64,000 bases of DNA, from contig NZ_VZRB01000021.1 in assembly GCF_008806595.1 (NCBI RefSeq), positions 62,001 through 126,000 of the forward strand, in the 5' to 3' direction. Position numbers and translations under genes: made by a program. The notes under the pieces were generated by a model. It saw nothing but the letters and a program-made list of their open reading frames with translations, was not told the origin of the DNA and searched no databases. Of this stretch, positions 31,562 through 39,253 are shown piece by piece; within the stretch, counting starts at the first letter, position 1, and every line of letters begins with the position of its first letter. This DNA comes from Streptomyces luteolifulvus (GTDB lineage: Bacteria; Actinomycetota; Actinomycetes; Streptomycetales; Streptomycetaceae).

Positions 31562-32476
31562 ATGACGTCTCCCGGTGCCTGCGCCCCTCCCTTCGGCCGC
31601 TCCCTCTGCGCGATGATCACGCCCTTCACCGAGGCGGGCGGGCTGGACCTCGACGGCGCCCAGCGGCTCGCCGACCATCTGGTGTCCGAGGGCTGTGACG
31701 GCCTGGTGCTCTCCGGTACGACGGGTGAGTCGCCGACCACGACGGACGCCGAGAAGTCCGAGCTCGTCAGGGCCGTCCGGGAGGCGGTGGGCGAGCGGGC
31801 GTCGATCGTGGCCGGGGTGGGCACCTTCGACACCCGGCACACCGTCGAACTCGCCCTGGCGGCCGAAAAGGCGGGCGCCGACGGCCTGTTGGTCGTCAGC
31901 CCGTACTACAGCAGGCCACCGCAGGACGCGCTGGAGGCCCACTTCCGGGAGGTGGCCGACGCGGCCGGGCTGCCGCTGATGCTGTACGACATCCCCGGCC
32001 GGACCGGCACCCGTATCGAGCCCGACACGATGATCCGGCTCGCCGGACACCCCCGGATCGTGGCGGTCAAGGACTGCTCCTACGACTTCCTCGGCACCCA
32101 GAAGGTGCTCGCCCGCACGGAGTTGGCGTACTACGCGGGCTGCGACGAGCACATCCTCGCCCTGTACGCGGTGGGCGCCGCCGGGTACGTCAGCACGGTC
32201 GCCAACGTCGTACCGGCCCAACTCCGCGCGGTCCTGGACGCGTTCGAGGCGGGCGACACCCTCGTGTCCGCCCGCCTCCAGCAACGCGCCACGCCGCTCA
32301 TCGAGTTGATGATGGCGTCCGGTCTGCCCGGCGCCGTCACCGCCAAGGCCCTCCTGACCCGACTGGGCCTGCCGGCGGGCCCGGTCCGCCCGCCGCTGCG
32401 ACCCGCCGGCCGCGAGGCGGTCGACGGGCTGCTGGCGGCGTACGAAGCGCTGGTGACGGCCGACCAGCGCTCGTGA
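31562..32476 (+). CDS. dapA: 4-hydroxy-tetrahydrodipicolinate synthase family protein
   Basis: A 304-residue class I aldolase-fold enzyme. The DapA signature residues are present: LSGTTGESPT, the catalytic tyrosine in LMLYDIPGRTGT, and the Schiff-base lysine in VAVKDCSYD. In lysine and diaminopimelate synthesis this enzyme condenses pyruvate with aspartate semialdehyde. A dapD gene lies 4 kb away, but the two are not in one operon. Streptomyces usually has several DapA-like genes, so this may be the biosynthetic enzyme or a paralogue acting on another substrate. It is convergent, with an 8-base gap, with the next gene. Confidence 0.82.
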   Translation: MTSPGACAPPFGRSLCAMITPFTEAGGLDLDGAQRLADHLVSEGCDGLVLSGTTGESPTTTDAEKSELVRAVREAVGERASIVAGVGTFDTRHTVELALAAEKAGADGLLVVSPYYSRPPQDALEAHFREVADAAGLPLMLYDIPGRTGTRIEPDTMIRLAGHPRIVAVKDCSYDFLGTQKVLARTELAYYAGCDEHILALYAVGAAGYVSTVANVVPAQLRAVLDAFEAGDTLVSARLQQRATPLIELMMASGLPGAVTAKALLTRLGLPAGPVRPPLRPAGREAVDGLLAAYEALVTADQRS

Positions 32477-32484
32477 CGGTCCGC

Positions 32485-33702
32485 TCAGGGCTGTGCGAAG
32501 ACCGGCTCCCAGCGCCCGGCGGCACCGTCGTTGCCCTTGCGGAATCCGCTGAGCGGTACGACCTTGTCGCTGCCGATCGTGACCAGCACCAGCCGGTTGT
32601 GGAACTCGTTCGAGCCGGGAGTGATGTCCCAGGCGACGAGCGACTTCTCACCGACCCAGGCGAGCAGTTGCTGCCCTCGCACCTCGGTCCGCCTGCCGGT
32701 ACGGGCGTCGAGGACCCAGGAGGACGTCTTCCACTTCTCGCCCGCGAAGTCACCGGCGACGAGCCGCCCGCTCGGCGACTTGCCCGCGTCGACGTACCAC
32801 TGGAGGTGCTTGTCCTTCGCCGGCACGGCGACCTCGCGGCCCGTGAGGTCGTAGAACTGCTTGCCGATGTCGCCCATCGGGTTCCCGCACCAGACGTGCC
32901 GGCCGTCGTCGCTGAGCGCGAAGTCCTGGCGGGAGTTGATGAAGCCGCCGCCCATGGGGTCGTTCGGGTCGCCGTCGAGCCCGACCTCGCTCCAGGAGCC
33001 CTTGCCGGAGGCCACGTCGAGGACGTAGAAGCCGGTGCGGGTCGACTGCTGCGGCGCGTCGTAGCCCTCGGAGCCCTCCATCTTGACCCTGAGGTCGGGG
33101 TTCTCGCCGTAGCTCGTCGCGACCAGCTTCCGTCCGTCGCGGGAGAACGACAGTCCCGCGACACCGTGGTCGACCGGGATCCACCGCTCCACCTTGCCGT
33201 TGGCCAGGTCGAGCAGGCCGATCCGCGGGGCGGGCAGCTGCTGCTCCAGGACGGCGGCGGTCTTCATGCCGGGGGCGACGGCGACGTAGGACCACTGCGG
33301 GGCCTTCACATACCTGCCGGTCCTCTGGTCGAGCAGCCAGTAGGCGCGGACCGAGGCGGCCTTGCCGGACGACTGCTCGACCGTCCTCGGGATGTAGTAC
33401 GCGGCCAGCGTTGTGCCGTCGGCCGAGATCAGGTCGCGCGGCGGCGACTGGTCCGGCTGGGCGCGGATCCCCGTCCGGTCCACGACATGGGCGGGACGTA
33501 CGTCCTCCTTCCCGGAGTCCAGCAGCGGCACCGCCACCGCGACGGCGACCACGGCGACCGTGGCGGCGGCCGCGGCCACGAGCCTTCGCGTACGGCGGCG
33601 TCGGCGGACGGCGAGTACCCGGTCGGCGAGCCCCGCTGCCGTCGGGGCCTGCGCCGCGGCCTGCTCGCGCAGGGCGTCGCGCACGAGTTCGTCGACGTTC
33701 AC
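32485..33702 (-). CDS. Membrane-anchored beta-propeller protein, partner of ECF sigma factor
   Basis: A 405-residue protein. Residues about 1-40 are cytoplasmic (DELVRDALREQAAAQAP, then an RRRRRTRR cluster), one membrane helix covers about 40-60, and the extracytoplasmic part (60-405) has repeated WD40/TolB-like strands (GLSFSRDGRKLVATSYG, DFALSDDGRHVWCGNP). It begins in a GTGA overlap with the SigE-type sigma gene, the usual arrangement for a membrane partner of that sigma group. Anti-sigma function is plausible, but no classical zinc anti-sigma motif is present. Confidence 0.8.
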   Translation of the reverse strand: MNVDELVRDALREQAAAQAPTAAGLADRVLAVRRRRRTRRLVAAAAATVAVVAVAVAVPLLDSGKEDVRPAHVVDRTGIRAQPDQSPPRDLISADGTTLAAYYIPRTVEQSSGKAASVRAYWLLDQRTGRYVKAPQWSYVAVAPGMKTAAVLEQQLPAPRIGLLDLANGKVERWIPVDHGVAGLSFSRDGRKLVATSYGENPDLRVKMEGSEGYDAPQQSTRTGFYVLDVASGKGSWSEVGLDGDPNDPMGGGFINSRQDFALSDDGRHVWCGNPMGDIGKQFYDLTGREVAVPAKDKHLQWYVDAGKSPSGRLVAGDFAGEKWKTSSWVLDARTGRRTEVRGQQLLAWVGEKSLVAWDITPGSNEFHNRLVLVTIGSDKVVPLSGFRKGNDGAAGRWEPVFAQP

Positions 33703-34259
33703 GGACGCACCTCCACGGGCGAGTAGTCACGGGACGACAGCCGCTCGGTGTCGGCCGGGCCGAGCGCGTCCAGCTCGGGCGCCAGCGCACGCAGCCGGGC
33801 CAGCGAACGGTGGGTGGTGGACCGTACGGTGCCGACGGAGCAGCCGAGCAGACGGGCCACGTCCGCCTCGGGCAGGTCCTCGAAGTAGCGCAGCACCAGC
33901 ACGGTGCGCTGGCGGGCGGTGAGCCGGGACAGCGCCTCACGCATGACGAGGCGCAGTTCTGCGGCGGCCGCGGCGTCGGCTCCGGCCACGCCCGCCTCGG
34001 GCGGTTCGGCGACGCTGACCTCCTGCCGGGGCCACTTCAGACGCCAGCGGCTGACCTGCTGGCGGTAGAGGATGCGCCGTACATAGGCCTCGGGCTCGTC
34101 GATCCGCTGCCAGCGCCCGGCCGCCTTGACCAGGGCGTTCTGCAGCAGGTCCTCGGCGGCGTGCTGGTCTCCCCCGCACAGCAGCACGGCCGTCTTCAGC
34201 AGGGCGGACGACCTGCTGTCCACGAAGTCCCGGAAACCCTCCAGCCCTTCGGCATTCAT
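33699..34259 (-). CDS. SigE-family ECF RNA polymerase sigma factor
   Basis: A 186-residue sigma factor with region 2 (FVDSRSSALLKTAVLLCGGD, AEDLLQNALVKAAGRWQRID, YVRRILYRQQVSRWRLKW) and region 4 (ALSRLTARQRTVLVLRYFED, then VARLLGCSVGTVRSTTHRSL). This is the actinobacterial SigE/ECF41-neighbouring class with a membrane beta-propeller partner. ATG 34259 was chosen because AAGG lies 8 bases upstream; GTG 34265 is the alternative. The membrane-protein gene overlaps its end. The target promoters are unknown. Confidence 0.9.
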   Translation of the reverse strand: MNAEGLEGFRDFVDSRSSALLKTAVLLCGGDQHAAEDLLQNALVKAAGRWQRIDEPEAYVRRILYRQQVSRWRLKWPRQEVSVAEPPEAGVAGADAAAAAELRLVMREALSRLTARQRTVLVLRYFEDLPEADVARLLGCSVGTVRSTTHRSLARLRALAPELDALGPADTERLSSRDYSPVEVRP

Positions 34260-34406
34260 CGTCACCTTCTCTTCCCCGGCGGCACCTGTGCCCCGCCCCT
34301 GTGCCCCTTGTGACGCGCGCGCCCGCCCGCCGCTATGCCTGTGCGCCGGGAATTCCCCGAAGAAATGTCCACCGGCCCGTCACCACCGCTGCCGTACGGT
34401 GGCCGC

Positions 34407-34910
34407 GTGAGCCGCCCGCTGCTGTTCCTCGACGTCGACGGCCCCCTCAACCCGTACGCGGCGCAGCCCGAACGGCGTCCCGACGGCTATACGACGATCA
34501 GGGTCGCCGTGAGCCCGGGCCGCCGACTGCGGGTGTGGCTGAATCCCTCGCACGGCCCGGCACTGCTCGCCCTCGACTACGACCTGTGCTGGGCGACCAC
34601 ATGGATGGACTCGGCCAACCGCTGGATCGCCCCTGTCGTCGGCCTGCCCGAGCTGCCGTACGTCGACTTCGGCGCAGGCCTGTTCGCGCATCGAGCGGAC
34701 GGGGTGCACTGGAAGACCGAGGCGATCGTGGCCCACGCCGCGGGCCGCCCCTTCGCCTGGGTGGACGACGAACAGAGCCCGGCGGACGAGACGTTCGTGA
34801 CCCGCCACCACCCCGGCCCCGCCCTCCTCCACCACGTCAGCCCGCGCATCGGCCTGCGCGAGCCCGACTTCACCGCACTCGCGGAGTTCGCGGCGACAGC
34901 ACAGCCGTGA
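34407..34910 (+). CDS. HAD-like hydrolase domain protein
   Basis: A 167-residue protein with an N-terminal LLFLDVDGPLNPY, which resembles HAD motif I (DxDG), and a later FAWVDDEQSPADE that fits motif IV. The middle contains aromatic-rich YDLCWATTWMDSANRWIAPV. This is a small Streptomyces HAD-like family annotated only as hypothetical. The start is taken as GTG 34407 directly before the conserved sequence; an upstream in-frame ATG at 34335 would overlap the sigma-factor promoter region. The substrate is unknown. Confidence 0.72.
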   Translation: MSRPLLFLDVDGPLNPYAAQPERRPDGYTTIRVAVSPGRRLRVWLNPSHGPALLALDYDLCWATTWMDSANRWIAPVVGLPELPYVDFGAGLFAHRADGVHWKTEAIVAHAAGRPFAWVDDEQSPADETFVTRHHPGPALLHHVSPRIGLREPDFTALAEFAATAQP

Positions 34911-35060
34911 CCGAGCGCTGCCGGAAGCTTACGGGGCCGTGATCACTCGCGCCGAAGCAGCTCCCGGTCATCAAGGCTCCGCCGACCGCATGGAAAGGTG
35001 CAGGTCGCGGCGGAGAAACAGCCCTTGGCAACGAGCGCGATCACCTGTCACGATCTAGCC

Positions 35061-35270
35061 GTGGTCAAGCTTTCGAAGATCGCGAGGCAGGCAGACGTCC
35101 TCCTCGACCTGATGGGCGTGGCGGTCGGTTCACTGCTGCTGGTGATCGGTATCGAGACCTACCGCGACGGTGGATCCGTGGGCTGGCCGATCGCCGGATC
35201 AGTGCTGTTCTCGGTCAACCTCTGGGTAGCCTGCCGTCGATTCATCCGGCACAGGAAACCGACTCCGTGA
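35061..35270 (+). CDS. Small two-span membrane protein
   Basis: A 69-residue protein with two hydrophobic helices (LLDLMGVAVGSLLLVIGIE and GWPIAGSVLFSVNLWVAC) and a basic C-terminal tail (RRFIRHRKPTP). No family was recognised. GTG 35061 is the preferred start; an in-frame ATG at 34998 would add 21 residues. It stands alone between the HAD-like gene and the secreted small protein. Confidence 0.5.
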   Translation: MVKLSKIARQADVLLDLMGVAVGSLLLVIGIETYRDGGSVGWPIAGSVLFSVNLWVACRRFIRHRKPTP

Positions 35271-35462
35271 GGCAGGCTCAAGTCCCGCTCCAGGCAAAGT
35301 TGCTGAACCTCCTCCGCATTGTCACGGTACCGCCACAACCACGGTATGGCCGGATCACGCCCCTTCCGTCCGGCCCGGTCCTCGTCCAATGATCGTCCCC
35401 GTTCCGACCATCCCGCCGAATCGCGCGGGGTGGCACCAGCGAAAAAAAGGGGGGACTCCACC

Positions 35463-36008
35463 ATGAGGACCGTACGCGCCAGAACCGCCATCGCCGCCGC
35501 GACGCTGGCCATCGGCGCCGGACTGGCACTCGGGCCGACGGCCCAGGCGAGCACGACGCAGGGCTACATCGCCGGCGGCGGCTCCGTCACCGACGACTGG
35601 GGGGACGAAGGGCTGCTGTCCAGCGGCTCCCACGCGAACAGCAATGCCACCGCCGTGTGGCAGTGGGTCCTGTGGGCGGAGGGCGTGAAGGAGTCGAACG
35701 GCACGCGCTACGACCAGTCCGACATCGACTGCCAGTTCGGCCCCAACACGACCTACGCCACCAAGGACCTCCAGACCCGCTGGGGCCTGATCGTCGACGG
35801 CAAGGTCGGCAAGCAGACCTTCGGCACTTTCGACAGCTTCCTGGAGCTGGGCAGTGACGGACGGACCATCACCTACCACGGCGACTACTTCGACGGCTAC
35901 ACGCACAAGTTCACGCTGAAGCGCATCAGCGGCAAGTACTACGTCAAGGACCCTGGCTCCGGTAAGGGCTGGAAGGGCGCGTACTACCACAGCAAGACCG
36001 CCTGCTGA
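35463..36008 (+). CDS. Secreted peptidoglycan-binding-like small protein
   Basis: A 181-residue exported protein with a Sec signal peptide (about residues 1-29, cleavage after AQA). The mature part resembles the peptidoglycan-binding repeat: AVWQWVLWAEGV, FGPNTTYATKDLQTRWGLIV and DGKVGKQTFGTFD follow the usual order of a PG_binding_1 domain (about 60-125). The C-terminal 55 residues are rich in Tyr, Lys and Gly and end in Cys. Two cysteines (CQFG and the last residue) could form a disulfide. It is probably a wall-associated or secreted Streptomyces-specific protein. Confidence 0.75.
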   Translation: MRTVRARTAIAAATLAIGAGLALGPTAQASTTQGYIAGGGSVTDDWGDEGLLSSGSHANSNATAVWQWVLWAEGVKESNGTRYDQSDIDCQFGPNTTYATKDLQTRWGLIVDGKVGKQTFGTFDSFLELGSDGRTITYHGDYFDGYTHKFTLKRISGKYYVKDPGSGKGWKGAYYHSKTAC

Positions 36009-36032
36009 TCCTGCGGGCTTCCGACAGACGCC

Positions 36033-36081
36033 GGGGCGGCCCGTCGCGACCGCGTGGAACGCGACCGCGGCGGGCCGCCCC
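36033..36081. terminator. Bidirectional terminator hairpin
   Basis: GGGGCGGCCCG (36033-36043) pairs perfectly with CGGGCCGCCCC (36071-36081), with additional inner pairing, between converging genes. Confidence 0.7.
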
Positions 36082-36105
36082 CACGTTCGTCACGGCCGCC
36101 GGTGA

Positions 36106-37095
36106 TCAGTTGTGGGCGTGCAGGACCTCGTTCAGGCCGCCCCAGACAGCGTTGTTCGGGCGGGCCTCGACCGTGCCGGTGACCGAGTTGCGGCGGAAGA
36201 GGATGTTGGAGGCACCGGACAGTTCGCGGGCCTTGACGATCTGGCCGTCGGGCATGGTGACCCGGGTGCCGGCCGTGACGTACAGACCCGCCTCGACGAC
36301 GCACTCGTCGCCGAGCGCGATCCCGACGCCCGCCTCGGCGCCGATCAGGCAGCGCTCGCCGATGGTGATGCGGACGTTGCCGCCGCCGGACAGGGTGCCC
36401 ATGGTGGAGGCGCCGCCGCCGATGTCCGAGCCGTCACCGATCAGCACACCGGCCGAGATACGGCCCTCGACCATCGACGTGCCGAGCGTGCCGGCGTTGA
36501 AGTTGACGAAGCCCTCGTGCATGACCGTGGTGCCCGAGGCGAGGTGCGCGCCGAGGCGGACCCGGTCGGCGTCGGCGATGCGGACGCCCTTGGGCGCGAC
36601 GTAGTCGGTCATCCGCGGGAACTTGTCCACCGAGGTCACCTGGAGGTGCAGTCCCTCGGCGCGGGCGTTCAGCCGGACCTTCTCGATGTCGTCGACGGCG
36701 ACCGGGCCGAGCGAGGTCCAGGCGACATTGGCGAGGAGGCCGAAGATGCCGTCCAGGCTCTGGCCGTGCGGCTGGACCAGACGGTGCGAGAGGAGGTGGA
36801 GGCGCAGATAGGCGTCGTGCGTGTCGATCGGCTTCTCGTCGAGCGAGGAGATGACCGTACGGACCGCGACGACCTCGACGCCTCGGCGGGCGTCCGGCCC
36901 GATCGCCTTCGCGGCACCCTCACCGAGCAGTTCCACGGCCTTCTCGGCGGTCAGCCGCTCGGTACCGGCGGGCCCGGGCTCGGCGGTGAGCTCGGGCGCG
37001 GGGAACCAGGTGTCGAGGACGGTGCCGTCGGCGGCGACGGTGGCGAGCCCGGCGGCAACGGCGCCGGTGGTACGAGGAGCAGTCGTGTCGGTCAT
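36106..37095 (-). CDS. dapD: 2,3,4,5-tetrahydropyridine-2,6-dicarboxylate N-succinyltransferase
   Basis: A 329-residue left-handed beta-helix acyltransferase of the actinobacterial DapD type. It transfers succinyl from succinyl-CoA to tetrahydrodipicolinate in diaminopimelate/lysine synthesis. The hexapeptide-repeat region is clear (RLGAHLASGTTVMHEGFVNF, GTSMVEGRISAGVLIGDGSD, GGGASTMGTLSGGG, IGERCLIGAEAGVGIALGDE). The gene stands alone, flanked by a terminator and a repeat-rich region. Its succinylase-route partner dapE is not in the window. Confidence 0.92.
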   Translation of the reverse strand: MTDTTAPRTTGAVAAGLATVAADGTVLDTWFPAPELTAEPGPAGTERLTAEKAVELLGEGAAKAIGPDARRGVEVVAVRTVISSLDEKPIDTHDAYLRLHLLSHRLVQPHGQSLDGIFGLLANVAWTSLGPVAVDDIEKVRLNARAEGLHLQVTSVDKFPRMTDYVAPKGVRIADADRVRLGAHLASGTTVMHEGFVNFNAGTLGTSMVEGRISAGVLIGDGSDIGGGASTMGTLSGGGNVRITIGERCLIGAEAGVGIALGDECVVEAGLYVTAGTRVTMPDGQIVKARELSGASNILFRRNSVTGTVEARPNNAVWGGLNEVLHAHN

Positions 37096-37146
37096 GAGGG
37101 CAACCTAACCGCCCGGAGGCCACGGAGGCCAACCACCGGCGGGGCC

Positions 37147-37290
37147 GTCTCAGGTGCCGGGCGGTATCTCGGACGTGGGGTGGCGCCTCGGGTGCCGGGT
37201 GGCGCCTCGGGCGTGGGGTGGCGCCTCGGGTGCCGGGCGGTGCCGGAAGGTGTCCCAGGTTCCGAGGCATGTCTCAGGTGCGGAGCGGTG
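37147..37290. repeat. Degenerate minisatellite, GGTGGCGCCTCGGG units
   Basis: The core GGTGGCGCCTCGGG is present three times (about 37180-37232) with 20-22 bp period, alternating GTGCCGG and CGTGGG spacers, and decays into related GGTGCCGG/GGTGTCCC units on both sides. Confidence 0.7.
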
Positions 37291-37330
37291 TGTCTGGTAG
37301 CGGGCGGCACTTCTCGGCGCCGGTCGGCAT

Positions 37331-37412
37331 CACTCAGCCCGTCCGGCGTTTGAGGACGAGGCCGTCCAGGCCGAAATGGAGGTCTGGGGGCGCAGCCCCC
37401 AGCAGCGGCAGC
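37331..37412 (-). terminator. Dispersed repeat carrying a terminator hairpin
   Basis: It begins with CAGCCCGTCCGGCGTTTGAG, the same repeat family as 15067-15290. It includes CTGGGGGC-GCA-GCCCCCAG (37384-37402), an 8-bp perfect stem 17 bases beyond the tetR stop. Confidence 0.65.
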
Positions 37413-37418
37413 GCCCCG

Positions 37419-37958
37419 CTAGCCAGGAATGACCCGCGCCAGCACCTCCCGCGAGGACTCCTCGTCGTACGACCCGCCCGTCAGCAGGACCTGCAGACAG
37501 ATGCCGTCCATCAGCGCGACCAGCGCCCGCGCGGTGACGGGGTCCGTGCGCCGCGAGATGCGCTCGGCGAGGTCCTCCGCCCACTCCGCGGCGACGGGAC
37601 GCAGGGCGGGCCGGCGCAGGGCCGCGAGATAGAGCTCGTACTCCAGCTCGACCCCCGTACGGTCGCCCGCGAGCCACTCGCCCATCCAGCCGGCCAGCTC
37701 CGAAGCCAGGTCGGCGTCCGCGTTCTCCAGGCCCCCGCGGGCCGCGATCACCTTGGCGAAGCCCTCGTTGGCCTGCCGCAACGCGGCGACCATCAGCTCG
37801 TCGAGGGTCTTGAAGTGATACGTCGTGGAGCCGAGCGGCACATCGGCCTCGGCCGCGACGGAGCGGTGGGTCAGCCCGGCAAGCCCCTTCTCCCCGACGA
37901 CCCGGATCGCGGCGTCGATGATCCGCTGCCGCCGCTCGGGGTCGTAACGCCGGGCCAT
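37419..37958 (-). CDS. TetR-family transcriptional regulator
   Basis: A 179-residue repressor with an N-terminal TetR helix-turn-helix (RQRIIDAAIRVVGEKGLAGL, then THRSVAAEADVPLGSTTYHF) and a helical ligand-binding C-terminal domain. Its ATG overlaps the SMR transporter stop (TGATG), so both are expressed together and the regulator most likely controls this efflux operon. A 14-bp palindrome directly before the transporter start is the probable operator. Confidence 0.9.
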   Translation of the reverse strand: MARRYDPERRQRIIDAAIRVVGEKGLAGLTHRSVAAEADVPLGSTTYHFKTLDELMVAALRQANEGFAKVIAARGGLENADADLASELAGWMGEWLAGDRTGVELEYELYLAALRRPALRPVAAEWAEDLAERISRRTDPVTARALVALMDGICLQVLLTGGSYDEESSREVLARVIPG

Positions 37959-38278
37959 CAGTGCGCACCCCCCATGTTCAGCACCACGACCCCGACGATG
38001 ATCAGCGCGATCCCGAAAGCCTTGGTCGTCGTCATCCCCTCGCCGAGGAACATCATCCCTATCGTGGCGATGGCCGCGGTCCCGACACCGGACCAGATCG
38101 CGTACGCGGTTCCGACGGACACGGTCTTCAGGGTCTGCGCGAGCAGCACGAAGGAGAGGGCGTAGCCGAGGACGGTCAGCAGCGAGGGCACGGCCCTGCT
38201 GAAGCCGTCGCTGTACTTCATGGCGGTGGTGGCTCCCACCTCAGCGCCGATGGCTACGGCGAGCAACAGGTATCCCAT
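37958..38278 (-). CDS. Small multidrug resistance (SMR) family efflux protein
   Basis: A 106-residue membrane protein with four helices (GYLLLAVAIGAEVGATTAMK, LLTVLGYALSFVLLAQTL, GTAYAIWSGVGTAAIATIGM, AFGIALIIVGVVVLNMGG). The essential membrane glutamate of SMR transporters (Glu in IGAEVGATT) is present, and AYAIWSGVGT is the family signature. It would export cationic antiseptics or guanidinium-type compounds by proton antiport. ATG 38278 starts the family sequence; an upstream in-frame ATG would add nine residues and run through the operator. Confidence 0.88.
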   Translation of the reverse strand: MGYLLLAVAIGAEVGATTAMKYSDGFSRAVPSLLTVLGYALSFVLLAQTLKTVSVGTAYAIWSGVGTAAIATIGMMFLGEGMTTTKAFGIALIIVGVVVLNMGGAH

Positions 38279-38279
38279 G

Positions 38280-38293
38280 TGTACTAGCGTACA
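38280..38293. promoter_or_regulatory. Palindrome TGTAC-TAGC-GTACA at the SMR gene start
   Basis: 5-bp perfect arms with a 4-base centre, 1 base from the ATG. It probably binds the co-encoded TetR repressor. Confidence 0.5.
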
Positions 38294-38361
38294 TAACGCA
38301 GCCATGACAACGTCCGAGAACGTTGCAGAAGCCGCTCTCCTCCTCGGTCGCCTGCACGCGA

Positions 38362-38390
38362 AACGGCGACGTCCGTCGGACGTCGCCGTT
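38362..38390 (-). terminator. Terminator of the suf operon
   Basis: AACGGCGACGTCC (38362-38374) and its perfect complement (38378-38390) with a 3-base loop, about 50 bases past the last suf gene. Confidence 0.8.
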
Positions 38391-38437
38391 CGTCTTCGAC
38401 CGATGAGGCCGATGAAGCCGATGCGGCCGACGGGATC

Positions 38438-38770
38438 TCAGACGTTGAACCCGAGCGCCCGCAGCTGCTCCCGCCCGTCGTCCGTGATCTTGTCGGGGCC
38501 CCACGGCGGCATCCAGACCCAGTTGATGCGGAGCTCGTTCACCAGGCCGTCCGTGGCGGACTTGGCCTGGTCCTCGATGACGTCCGTCAGCGGGCAGGCC
38601 GCCGAGGTCAGGGTCATGTCGACGGTCGCGATGTTCGCGTCGTCGACATGGATGCCGTAGATCAGGCCCAGGTTGACGACGTCGATGCCCAGCTCGGGGT
38701 CGACGACGTCCATCAGGGCCTCGCGGAGCTCCTCCTCCGAGGCCGGCTTCATCTCCACGGTGTCACTCAT
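38438..38770 (-). CDS. sufT: SufT-like metal-sulfur cluster assembly factor (DUF59/MIP18)
   Basis: A 110-residue protein of the DUF59 family. EALMDVVDPELGIDVVNLGL and VDMTLTSAACPLTDVIEDQA hold the conserved Asp-Pro-Glu and the Cys of this family. It assists maturation or transfer of iron-sulfur clusters. It is the last gene of the suf operon, its ATG overlapping the SufU stop (ATGA). Confidence 0.9.
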   Translation of the reverse strand: MSDTVEMKPASEEELREALMDVVDPELGIDVVNLGLIYGIHVDDANIATVDMTLTSAACPLTDVIEDQAKSATDGLVNELRINWVWMPPWGPDKITDDGREQLRALGFNV

Positions 38771-39234
38771 GCCGTCTTCCTTTCGGCGTCGGCTCCGCCC
38801 AGCGCCTGGGCCGTCGCGTCCTTCCACGCCATCCAGCTCAGGAGGGCGCACTTCACCCGCGCCGGGTATTTGGAGACACCGGCGAACGCGACCGCGTCCT
38901 CCAGCACCTCCTCCATCGCGTCGTCGGGCTCGATCCGGCCCTTGGACTGCATCAGCTCCAGGAAGGTCTCCTGGATCTTCTGCGCCTGGGCCAGCTCCTT
39001 GCCGACGAGAAGGTCGTTCAGCACGGAGGCCGAGGCCTGGCTGATGGAACAGCCCTGGCCCTCGTACGAGACGTCGCTGATCGTCGTGCCGTCGTACTTC
39101 ACCCGCAGCGTGATCTCGTCGCCGCACGTCGGGTTGACGTGGTGCACCTCGGCGTCGCCATCCCTCAGACCACGCCCGTGCGGGTGCTTGTAGTGGTCCA
39201 GGATGACTTCCTGGTACATCGAATCCAGCTTCAT
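38767..39234 (-). CDS. sufU: Fe-S cluster assembly sulfurtransferase SufU
   Basis: A 155-residue zinc-dependent sulfur acceptor for SufS. The three cysteines and the Asp that bind zinc are present in VNPTCGDEITL, GQGCSISQAS and YPARVKCALLSW. In actinobacteria and firmicutes it relays persulfide sulfur from SufS to SufBCD. Start ATG 39234 begins the family sequence MKLDSMYQEVILDHYKHP. The gene follows sufS by 19 bases. Confidence 0.93.
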   Translation of the reverse strand: MKLDSMYQEVILDHYKHPHGRGLRDGDAEVHHVNPTCGDEITLRVKYDGTTISDVSYEGQGCSISQASASVLNDLLVGKELAQAQKIQETFLELMQSKGRIEPDDAMEEVLEDAVAFAGVSKYPARVKCALLSWMAWKDATAQALGGADAERKTA

Positions 39235-39253
39235 GCGATCGCTCGCCAACCCC

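Larger units (their letters stand above)
37096..37418. other. Repeat-rich intergenic region between dapD and tetR
   Basis: 323 bases made up of the dapD leader (37096-37146), a degenerate minisatellite (37147-37290) and a dispersed Streptomyces repeat containing the terminator of the SMR-tetR operon (37331-37412). No coding sequence. Confidence 0.6.
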
